DNA of 13,866 nucleotides from Lachnospiraceae bacterium UBA4316 (GTDB lineage: Bacteria > Bacillota > Clostridia > Lachnospirales > Lachnospiraceae). Under the pieces are notes generated by a model. It was not told where the DNA came from, ran no database searches, and worked only from the letters and a program-made list of their open reading frames with translations. This document shows positions 1-6,528 of the stretch, piece by piece. Position 1 is the first letter of the stretch. Each line of letters begins with the position of its first letter. Where the stretch lies: NCBI GenBank assembly GCA_002394535.1, contig DGUG01000088.1:1076-14941 (forward strand), given 5' to 3'. The position numbers and the translations under genes are program-made.

Positions 1-924
1 AAGCAGATGAGCCGCTTTATTGATTTTTCCGAAGGGAAAGCCATTATGGTCAACAATGCCGACTGGCTTCTGTCCCTTAATTATGTTGATCTTTTACGTG
101 AAGTCGGAGCGGATTTTCATGTAAACAATATGCTAAGGGCCGAGTGTTACAAACAGAGGCTTGAGCGTGACGGGGGCCTGTCTTTCCTTGAATTCAACTA
201 CATGATAATGCAAAGCTACGATTTTCTTGAACTGTACAGAAGGTACGGATGTAATCTTCAGTTCGGCGGTGATGACCAGTGGAGTAATATGCTTGGAGGA
301 AGAGAGCTGATCCGGAAGAAGTACGGCGAGAAGAAAGCGGATGCAATGACAATAACACTCCTTCTGACATCCGAGGGTCAGAAGATGGGCAAGACCGTGG
401 GAGGCGCTGTTTGGCTTGATCCGGAGAAGACAAGTCCTTATGAATTCTACCAGTACTGGAGAAACGTGAACGATGCCGATGTTTTAAAATGTATCAGAAT
501 GCTCACATTTCTGCCTCTTGATGAAATTGACAAAATGGATTCATGGGAGGGAGCACGGCTTAATACTGCAAAGGAAATTCTTGCATATGAGCTTACAAAA
601 CTTGTTCACGGAGAAGATGAGGCCCAAAAGGCTCAGAGCGCGTCAAGAGCTATATTTACATCAGGCGACTCGGAAAATATGCCTACTGTGGAAATAGGAG
701 AAAGCGATTTAAACGACGGTACAATAGATATTCAGGCAATACTTATAAAATGTGGTTTTGCCACTTCAAGATCCGATGCCAGAAGATGTGTTGACGGTGG
801 TGGAGTAAGCGCAGACGGGGATAAAATAACGGATGCTTTCAAAACCTTCTCCCCCGACGATCTGAAGGACGGTGTTGTTATTAAAAAGGGCAAGAAGAAC
901 TTCAAAAAGGTACTATTCAAATGA
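1..924 (+). CDS. tyrS: Tyrosyl-tRNA synthetase, 3' part (5' end outside window)
   Basis: Class I aminoacyl-tRNA synthetase that charges tRNA-Tyr with tyrosine in the cytoplasm. The reading frame is open from base 1, and the first in-frame ATG (base 7) is internal, so the HIGH motif and the N-terminal half of the Rossmann fold are missing. What is visible fits TyrRS closely. There is a tyrosine/adenylate-binding stretch with FNYMIMQSYDF and FGGDDQWSNM (about 190-290). KMGKT at 382-396 is the TyrRS version of KMSKS, followed by GGAVWLDP. Near the C terminus lies an S4-type RNA-binding domain (about 727-840). The stop codon overlaps the start of the adenylation gene as ATGA, with no terminator between them, so tyrS is probably co-transcribed and translationally coupled with the dlt-like cassette. 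The family call is very secure. Only promoter and leader (possibly a T-box) remain unseen. Confidence 0.96.
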   Translation, partial: KQMSRFIDFSEGKAIMVNNADWLLSLNYVDLLREVGADFHVNNMLRAECYKQRLERDGGLSFLEFNYMIMQSYDFLELYRRYGCNLQFGGDDQWSNMLGGRELIRKKYGEKKADAMTITLLLTSEGQKMGKTVGGAVWLDPEKTSPYEFYQYWRNVNDADVLKCIRMLTFLPLDEIDKMDSWEGARLNTAKEILAYELTKLVHGEDEAQKAQSASRAIFTSGDSENMPTVEIGESDLNDGTIDIQAILIKCGFATSRSDARRCVDGGGVSADGDKITDAFKTFSPDDLKDGVVIKKGKKNFKKVLFK

Positions 925-2438
925 GCAGATCTGTTAGAACAAATATCCTTGAATATCTTGAGGAGGCTGCAACCCGGTACCCGGATAAATGTGCATATTT
1001 TGATGAGTACAACAGTTACACTTATTTGCACCTTTTATCAGAGGTTAAGCGTATAGCAACAAGGCTCATTTATGATCTTAATGCTTCAAAGAGCCCGGTA
1101 ATGGTTTTTATGGACAAGTCTCCTATGACGCTTGCTGCTTTTTTCGGAGTTGTTGCAAGCCGCAATTTTTATGTTCCTATCGATATGGAGATGCCGGATA
1201 TAAGGGTTAATCTGATTAAGGATAATCTCAATCCTGTTGCCATAATTACTGACAGTGAGCACTTCGAACGAGCAAAGTTATTCTCGGACAGGGTATATAT
1301 ATTTGATGAAATCGTTAAAACTGAAGCGGATGATATTCTCATAAGCGACAGACTAAAGAGTGCGACCGACATCGATCCGGTGTATGTACTCTATACATCC
1401 GGTTCAACGGGAGTCCCAAAAGGTGTTGTTGTCTGTCATAGATCACTTATTGATTATACAGAGCAGTTTTCAAACGAGATAGGAATAACTGAGGAAGACA
1501 TAATAGCCAATCAGGCGCCTTTTTATTTCGATGCAAGTCTTGTTGATATTTATTGTACATTAAAGTGCGGAGCAACAATGGGAATGGTGCCGGTTGAGTA
1601 TTTTTCGGTGCCCCTCAGACTCCTTGATTTTCTCCAAAAATACGAGATTACAACTATACGTTGGGTACCTTCGGCAATGAAGATGGTTTCCATGTTTAAG
1701 GGATTCAAGTCCATAAGGCCCGACAAGCTTCGCAAGGTTATATTCGGAGCGGAATCGATGCCGACAAAGGTGTACAATTACTGGAAGGAAAACTATCCGG
1801 ATGCGGTTTTTGTTCAGAATTACGGCCCCACCGAGATTACCGGTGTCTGCACTTACCATATCATTAATGAAGAATATGATGACTCCGAGACGATCCCTAT
1901 CGGAAAACCTTTTAAGAACACTGAAGTATTCCTGCTTGATGAAGATGACAAGCAGGTTACCAAGCCGGGCATTGCCGGTGAGATATGTGTAAAGGGTAGT
2001 TGTTTATCCCTGGGTTATTATAATTTTCCGGAAAAGACACATGAAGTCTTTACCCAGAACCCGCTTAATCCTTTTTATAATGAGCTTATTTACAGAACGG
2101 GAGATCTTGCCAAGTATGATAATAACGGAGATCTTGTGTTTATATGTCGGAAGGATTTCCAGATAAAACACATGGGGCACAGAATTGAACTTGGTGAGAT
2201 AGAGACAGCTGCAATGGCTATTCCGGAGATGAAAAATGCATGCTGTCTTTATGATGACAGAAAACAGAAGATAGTGTTGTTCTATGAAAGCGACACCTGT
2301 GATGAGTCAGGTATTGGTGAAGAACTGAGCCGGAGGCTTCAGCGTTATATGATACCTAATGTGTACAAAAAAATGGATCACATACCTTTAAACCGCAACG
2401 GAAAGGTTGATAGGGTTAAATTAAGGGAAAGTCTGTGA
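921..2438 (+). CDS. DltA-like amino acid adenylation enzyme (carrier protein ligase)
   Basis: ANL-superfamily adenylating enzyme, 505 aa, the usual DltA length. It should activate an amino acid with ATP and load it onto the phosphopantetheine arm of the carrier protein encoded next. Core motifs in order: A3 YTSGSTGVPKG (158-168), A4 FYFDASLVD (201-209), A5 NYGPTE (300-305), A7 YRTGD (391-395), A8 HMGHRIELGEIE (417-428) and A10 NRNGKVDR (491-498) with catalytic Lys495. No condensation or thiolation domain is fused, which fits a stand-alone DltA rather than an NRPS module. The residue aligned by eye to the Cys that senses D-alanine in Bacillus DltA (after WVPSAMKM) is Val256, so the substrate may not be D-Ala. 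The start overlaps the tyrS stop (ATGA), with AAGG ten bases upstream. The adenylation family is certain; D-alanine specificity is inferred only from the neighbours. Confidence 0.85.
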   Translation: MSRSVRTNILEYLEEAATRYPDKCAYFDEYNSYTYLHLLSEVKRIATRLIYDLNASKSPVMVFMDKSPMTLAAFFGVVASRNFYVPIDMEMPDIRVNLIKDNLNPVAIITDSEHFERAKLFSDRVYIFDEIVKTEADDILISDRLKSATDIDPVYVLYTSGSTGVPKGVVVCHRSLIDYTEQFSNEIGITEEDIIANQAPFYFDASLVDIYCTLKCGATMGMVPVEYFSVPLRLLDFLQKYEITTIRWVPSAMKMVSMFKGFKSIRPDKLRKVIFGAESMPTKVYNYWKENYPDAVFVQNYGPTEITGVCTYHIINEEYDDSETIPIGKPFKNTEVFLLDEDDKQVTKPGIAGEICVKGSCLSLGYYNFPEKTHEVFTQNPLNPFYNELIYRTGDLAKYDNNGDLVFICRKDFQIKHMGHRIELGEIETAAMAIPEMKNACCLYDDRKQKIVLFYESDTCDESGIGEELSRRLQRYMIPNVYKKMDHIPLNRNGKVDRVKLRESL

Positions 2439-2463
2439 TTACAACAATATTGGAGGTTTATAT

Positions 2464-2697
2464 ATGTACAAAGACAAAGTTATTGAGATTTTAAAGGAAG
2501 TTCATCCTGAGGTTGATTACGAAAATGAAAAGGGTCTGATCGATAAAAGGATATTTGATTCTTTTGATGTTGTTACAGTTGTTGGAGAGCTCATTGAGGA
2601 ATTTGACATTGAGATAACTGCCGAACACATGATACCGGAAATATTTAATTCTGCTGATACTATAGCCGCACTTGTCGAACAGTTAGAGGAAGAGTGA
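2464..2697 (+). CDS. DltC-like acyl/aminoacyl carrier protein
   Basis: A 77-residue acidic single-domain carrier protein. Ser33 in the motif FDSFDVV is the expected phosphopantetheine attachment site; the usual DSL reads DSF here. The predicted helices around it (EFDIEITAEHMIPEIF, then TIAALVEQL) match the four-helix ACP/DltC fold. It most likely receives the amino acid activated by the upstream ligase and presents it to the MBOAT protein downstream. A strong ribosome binding site GGAGG at 2452-2456 sits seven bases before the ATG. It lies 25 bases after the ligase stop and four bases before the MBOAT start, so it belongs to the same operon. Its position second in the cassette, before the MBOAT gene, differs from the usual dltABCD order. 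A fatty-acid or polyketide ACP role is unlikely given the neighbours. Confidence 0.88.
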   Translation: MYKDKVIEILKEVHPEVDYENEKGLIDKRIFDSFDVVTVVGELIEEFDIEITAEHMIPEIFNSADTIAALVEQLEEE

Positions 2698-2701
2698 GAC
2701 T

Positions 2702-4321
2702 ATGTCCTTCATTTCAATCGAATTTGCTGCGTTTGTAACTGCGACGCTTGCGTTATACTATATTGTTCCTTCAAAAATCCGATGGATAGTTTTACTTGTC
2801 GCAAGTTATTCCTTTTATGCACTTTATGATATACAAAACCTGTTTTATATCATTATTACAACAATAACGGTATATTTGGGTGCTTATTTGATTGAAAAGA
2901 TTGCTAAAAGGCAGAATGATTATATAGCTGCCAACAAAGATTCACTTACTAAGGAAGATAAAAAGAATGTCAAGGCATCGGCCAAGAGTAAGCAGCGTTT
3001 TATTCTTTGGATTTGTGTGCTTTTTAACTTTGGAATTCTTATTGCAGTTAAGTATTTTAATCCATACATTACTTCCGTACACAATCTGTCTGTTGCATAT
3101 ATTAACATGTACAGGCTGAATTTACTTCATAACGACGATTTTCTTCCGTTCAAGAATTTCATTATGCCTCTTGGCATATCCTTTTATACGTTTCAGAGTA
3201 TCGGATATTTGATCGATATTTTTTACGGAAAATACGAAAGAGAGCGGAATCTGTTCAGATTTGCTCTTTATGTGTCTTTTTTTCCACAGATAATCCAAGG
3301 TCCCATAAGCAGATTCGGAGAACTGTCAAAAGAACTGTATAAGGGTTCTTCGTTTGATTTTGTAAATATCAAATCCGGATTTTACAGAGTAATGTGGGGG
3401 CTGTTTAAGAAACTGATTGTAGCCGACAGACTGGGCGGTTATATTTCTGCGACCATGTCCATGAAAGAAAACTACAAGGGAATATATATTCTGCTTGCGC
3501 TATTGTTTTATTCTCTGGAACTATACGGCGATTTTTCGGGTGGTATAGATGTTGCCATCGGTGTAGCTGAAATGTTTGGTATAAAACTGACCGAAAATTT
3601 CCAAAGGCCCTTTTTCTCCAAGTCCATATCAGAATACTGGCAAAGATGGCACATTACTTTGGGCACGTGGTTCAAGGATTACATATTTTTCCCTTTGTCT
3701 GTAAACAAATACATGGTTAAACTCGGGAAAATGCTGAGAGAGCGAGGAATGACATACTGTGCCAAAAAGTTACCGATCTATATCCCTATGCTTGCAGTAT
3801 GGCTTGTAACCGGTATGTGGCACGGCTCTACGGGGAGATTTGTTGTATGGGGATTGTGTAATTTTGTTTTTATCGTACTTGGTACGGAGTTTGAACCGAT
3901 TTCTCATAGAATCGTTGCTTCTGCAGGATTGGAAGAGAGTTCTTTCATTGTGCGCTTTTACAGAGTTTGTAAAACGTTTATCCTGATGTCGTTTCTTAGG
4001 ATATTTGATATAAGTCATGACACAAGAGCCGCTTTTGATGGCGTAAGATACGCATTTGCTGATTGGGGATTGTTCTCATGGGATAAGGTATACACGGATC
4101 TGCTTCTTCCGAAGGAAGATCTTATTGTTGTTATTGTTGCGGCAGTTATAATGCTTGCATTCTCTCTTATACAACGAAAAGGAAGTATAAGAGACAGGGT
4201 TTTTGCTCTGCCCACCCCGGCTCAATGGCTGATCCTTTCGTTACTTATTGTTGCTGTTTCCGTATTCGGTTACTACGGGATGGGCTATGATGCAGCATCG
4301 TTTATATATGGAAATATCTGA
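2702..4321 (+). CDS. MBOAT membrane acyltransferase (DltB/AlgI family)
   Basis: Multi-pass membrane O-acyltransferase, 539 aa, predicted to pass an acyl or aminoacyl group from the carrier protein to an acceptor across the membrane. Diagnostic blocks: MPLGISFYTFQSIGYLID (155-172), FFPQIIQGPISRF (193-205), YGDFSGGID (275-283), EYWQRWHITLGTWFKDYIF (311-329, His317) and VTGMWHGS (369-376), where His374 is the expected catalytic histidine. Two features look more AlgI-like than DltB-like: the length (DltB is about 400 aa) and a C-terminal end VFGYYGMGYDAASFIY (521-536), close to the AlgI ending. A Lys-rich segment (about 66-100) between early membrane spans is probably cytoplasmic. The ribosome binding site lies in the end of the carrier gene (GAGGAAGAG), and the gap is only four bases. 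MBOAT membership is certain; the group transferred is inferred from the ligase and carrier next to it. Confidence 0.9.
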   Translation: MSFISIEFAAFVTATLALYYIVPSKIRWIVLLVASYSFYALYDIQNLFYIIITTITVYLGAYLIEKIAKRQNDYIAANKDSLTKEDKKNVKASAKSKQRFILWICVLFNFGILIAVKYFNPYITSVHNLSVAYINMYRLNLLHNDDFLPFKNFIMPLGISFYTFQSIGYLIDIFYGKYERERNLFRFALYVSFFPQIIQGPISRFGELSKELYKGSSFDFVNIKSGFYRVMWGLFKKLIVADRLGGYISATMSMKENYKGIYILLALLFYSLELYGDFSGGIDVAIGVAEMFGIKLTENFQRPFFSKSISEYWQRWHITLGTWFKDYIFFPLSVNKYMVKLGKMLRERGMTYCAKKLPIYIPMLAVWLVTGMWHGSTGRFVVWGLCNFVFIVLGTEFEPISHRIVASAGLEESSFIVRFYRVCKTFILMSFLRIFDISHDTRAAFDGVRYAFADWGLFSWDKVYTDLLLPKEDLIVVIVAAVIMLAFSLIQRKGSIRDRVFALPTPAQWLILSLLIVAVSVFGYYGMGYDAASFIYGNI

Positions 4322-4345
4322 TAATTATAATATGGATTGTTAATC

Positions 4346-5362
4346 ATGGGTAGAATAATAAAGTCTGATAAAATAAAAAAAATAATTACGGCGGTATTAA
4401 AACTCGTACTTATAATTTTTCTGTTGGCAACACTTAACAGGATATTTATGCCTAAATATATATTTGAGAATCAGGATGGTCGCATTACACGTGAATACTA
4501 TCCGAATGCAAAGTTTACCGATGTGGTGTTTGCCGGACCTTCAACAACGTTATCAGCTATCAATCCCTTAGTTTTATGGGATTATGAAGGTATTTCGTCA
4601 TATGTTCGTGCAAACACTTCTCAAACCATGTGGATATCATACTATATGATTGAAGATGCCATAAAGTGTCACAAGCCGGAGCTTGTATGTCTTGATGTAA
4701 CTTTTATCAAGTATGATGACAATTTTGTGGAAGAACCGAGTACCAGAAAGGCTCTTGACGGTATGCGAATGTCATCGTCCAAGATCGGCTGCGCATTAGC
4801 ATCCATGGGGCCGGATGAGAAGATTGCCGATTATATTTATCCACTCTTCAGATTCCATTCGAGATGGAAGGAGTTAACGTTTGATGATTTTAAATATGCA
4901 TGGTATTTAAAGCCGGTCACTGTTGCCGGTCATATAGTAGATAATGAAGTCGATCCTGCCCAAACAGATACACTTATATATAACAGGGGAGCGGATGACA
5001 GAATAGGTCCGAAGAATATGGACTATCTGGATAAGATTATCAGGCTGTGTAATGATAACGGTATACAGATTATGCTGTTCAAAACACCTGCATTTTCAGA
5101 CAATTGGAGCGAAGAGTTAGATCAGCAGATTGAATCCAAGGCGGAGGAGTATGGACTTAAGTATATTAATTTTGACAGATTAAACGATGATATCGGACTT
5201 GACTACAGATATGATACTCCGGATAAAGGCAGCCATTTAAATGATTCGGGAGCATCAAAGTTTTCCCGATACCTTGCCGGATTCATCAGACAAAACTACA
5301 GTGTGACCGATCGCAGAGACGACAATAGTTTTGTGAAGCACTGGGAAAAACTAAAAAAATAA
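4346..5362 (+). CDS. Membrane-anchored SGNH-type protein in DltD/AlgX position
   Basis: A 338-residue protein with a short basic N terminus and one hydrophobic segment (about 14-32), so it is probably anchored with its main domain outside the cell. It carries SGNH-like blocks: a strand plus FAGPSTTLSAINP (62-74) with candidate nucleophile Ser66, a middle strand IQIMLFKTPAF (240-250), and GSHLNDSGA (295-303) with candidate His297. This HLNxxGA end recalls the THWNxxGA of AlgX/AlgJ more than classic DltD. The Asp normally two or three residues before His is absent; D293 is four before it. As last gene of the cassette it probably acts on the extracellular polymer that receives the acyl group. 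ATG at 4346 is chosen over TTG at 4337 because GGA at 4334-4336 suits only the former, though the site is weak. No standard DltD signature is certain. Confidence 0.72.
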   Translation: MGRIIKSDKIKKIITAVLKLVLIIFLLATLNRIFMPKYIFENQDGRITREYYPNAKFTDVVFAGPSTTLSAINPLVLWDYEGISSYVRANTSQTMWISYYMIEDAIKCHKPELVCLDVTFIKYDDNFVEEPSTRKALDGMRMSSSKIGCALASMGPDEKIADYIYPLFRFHSRWKELTFDDFKYAWYLKPVTVAGHIVDNEVDPAQTDTLIYNRGADDRIGPKNMDYLDKIIRLCNDNGIQIMLFKTPAFSDNWSEELDQQIESKAEEYGLKYINFDRLNDDIGLDYRYDTPDKGSHLNDSGASKFSRYLAGFIRQNYSVTDRRDDNSFVKHWEKLKK

Positions 5363-5365
5363 AAC

Positions 5366-5394
5366 TTGTCTATCAAGCTTTTTCGGGATATAAT
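5366..5394 (+). promoter_or_regulatory. Sigma-A type promoter of the 6S RNA gene
   Basis: TTGTCT at 5366-5371 is followed after exactly 17 bases by a perfect TATAAT at 5389-5394. This predicts transcription starting near 5401, just where the folded RNA begins. The -35 box starts three bases after the stop codon of the SGNH gene. Confidence 0.8.
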
Positions 5395-5400
5395 TAACTT

Positions 5401-5612
5401 AACCTGGAATGTTCGAGTAAGTTCTTGTAATTTTGAACCTACATCACTTTAAACGGGATTCCTATATTGCCGGTCGGATGTCAGGCCTCATTTATCGGTG
5501 GAAGGCAGAAGAGTCGGTTGCGGTTACCCACCTGGCACATACGCTAGGAGTCAAAATACAGGAATCGGCATTTCGGGGTAATGGATTCTATAGCTTCTAT
5601 AGAATCTTTTTT
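5401..5612 (+). ncRNA. ssrS: 6S RNA (RNA polymerase-binding regulatory RNA)
   Basis: About 210 nt with its own promoter and terminator and no convincing protein frame. It folds by eye into one long rod. An outer stem pairs 5403-5411 (CCTGGAATG) with 5569-5578. A second stem pairs 5422-5435 (TTCTTGTAATTTTG) with 5552-5564, with a single bulged A. Then comes a large, mostly unpaired 5' strand (5436-5460), followed by CCTA/TAGG (5461-5464 with 5545-5548) and TGCCGG (5468-5473) with 5532-5537. A closed stem, an asymmetric central bubble and an irregular apical arm are the hallmarks of 6S RNA, which mimics an open promoter and sequesters sigma-A RNA polymerase. The bubble strand GAACCTACATCACTTTAAAC followed by GGG resembles the Firmicutes 6S consensus as I remember it. 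Exact ends are inferred from promoter and terminator. Another structured RNA is possible but less likely. Confidence 0.83.
5584..5612 (+). terminator. Intrinsic terminator of the 6S RNA
   Basis: GATTCTATAG (5584-5593) and CTATAGAATC (5597-5606) form a perfect 10-bp stem with a 3-base CTT loop, followed directly by six T (5607-5612). Confidence 0.92.
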
Positions 5613-5614
5613 GT

Positions 5615-5642
5615 TTGATTTTCTGCGTATTTATGCTATCAT
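5615..5642 (+). promoter_or_regulatory. Possible promoter for the yihY-pheST-queA run
   Basis: TTGATT (5615-5620) and TATCAT (5637-5642) are separated by 16 bases in the 70-base gap between the 6S terminator and the next gene. Because the terminator isolates the downstream genes, some promoter is expected here. The boxes are only moderate matches, and TATATA near 5654 is an alternative -10. Confidence 0.4.
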
Positions 5643-5682
5643 TCTAAAGTTGATATATAAGCATGTTTTATGAGCGTTTATT

Positions 5683-6528
5683 ATGCATAAGATCAAAGAA
5701 TCAAAACTGTTCCGGAATTTAAGCGGACTGTTATCCGTAATTTCCGAAAAACGTATAGACACATATTCTGCCGGGGCGGCATTTTATATTTTTATATCTT
5801 TTGTGCCTTTTATTGTCATACTGCTGTCTACCGTAAAGTATCTTCCCTTCACGAAGCAGGATCTCTTAAGCTTTATCGAAGATATGCTTCCGGCAGAACA
5901 GTCAGGGGTCATAACGTATGTGATCGATGAAATGTACTCACAGGGCATTGGTGTTTTATCCGTATCGATCCTTGCGGCCCTGTGGGCAAGTGCAAAAGGA
6001 GTCCTTGGCATTACAAAAGGATTAAACGAAATATTCGGTGTAAGAGATGCCGGTAATTATCTGTATGTACGGACGAAAAGTGCTGTCTGCACTTTGTTCT
6101 TGATGCTGGGAATGATACTGATGCTTGTTATATCGGTTTTCGGCAATACGATAACATCCATAGTCAGAAGATTTGTTATAATCCCACATCATATTACAAG
6201 TATTCTGGCTGCCAAGAACATAATAATGTTTTTTGTTTTGTTTGTGCTTTTTATGTTCTTTTTTTGCGTTCTTCCCGCCAAAAAGATCAGCATAAGATCT
6301 CAGGTCATCGGGGCTGCGGGAGCAGGATTTCTGTGGATTTTGTTTACTAAACTGTTTTCTTTTTATCTGTCCACATTTAACGGGTACAGCATGTACGGCA
6401 GTTTTGCCATAATTCTGATCATTGGCGTATGGTTATACGTCGGAATGTATATTATGTTTATGGGAGCGCTTTCCAACGAACTTATGGCTTCCAGGAAAGG
6501 TAGAGTTTATGAAGGATCGAATCAGTGA
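5683..6528 (+). CDS. YihY/BrkB family inner-membrane protein
   Basis: A 281-residue polytopic membrane protein of the YihY/virulence factor BrkB family. The family was once called ribonuclease BN by mistake; its true role is poorly known, with transport or envelope functions suggested. Typical signatures are AGAAFYIFISFVPF (31-44), ALWASAKGVLGITKGLNEIF (99-118) and, near the end, GSFAIILIIGVWLYVGMYIM (243-262). About six hydrophobic segments are visible, with a short basic N terminus. ATG at 5683 has only a weak GAG (5672-5674) eight bases upstream; nearby upstream ATGs are out of frame. The last 20 bases overlap pheS, whose ribosome binding site lies inside this gene, so translation of the two is probably linked. 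The family is clear, but no biochemical role can be assigned. Confidence 0.9.
   Translation: MHKIKESKLFRNLSGLLSVISEKRIDTYSAGAAFYIFISFVPFIVILLSTVKYLPFTKQDLLSFIEDMLPAEQSGVITYVIDEMYSQGIGVLSVSILAALWASAKGVLGITKGLNEIFGVRDAGNYLYVRTKSAVCTLFLMLGMILMLVISVFGNTITSIVRRFVIIPHHITSILAAKNIIMFFVLFVLFMFFFCVLPAKKISIRSQVIGAAGAGFLWILFTKLFSFYLSTFNGYSMYGSFAIILIIGVWLYVGMYIMFMGALSNELMASRKGRVYEGSNQ

Noticed and set aside
4337..4345. TTG start for the SGNH-like gene
   Set aside because: GGA directly touches this codon, leaving no spacer, whereas it suits ATG at 4346; the membrane anchor is complete without the extra three residues.
5365..5383. Small hairpin CTTG/CAAG followed by CTTTTT after the SGNH-like gene
   Set aside because: Only four base pairs, inside the 6S promoter spacer; too weak to call a terminator, though it is the only candidate at the end of the cassette.
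5433..5618. A 61-codon open frame on the + strand inside the RNA gene
   Set aside because: It lies across the rod-like structure and terminator of the 6S RNA, has no ribosome binding site and no recognisable protein character.
6422..6508. Longer PheS with a TTG start
   Set aside because: The extra 29 residues are the out-of-frame end of the membrane protein gene; AGGAAAGG points to ATG at 6509.
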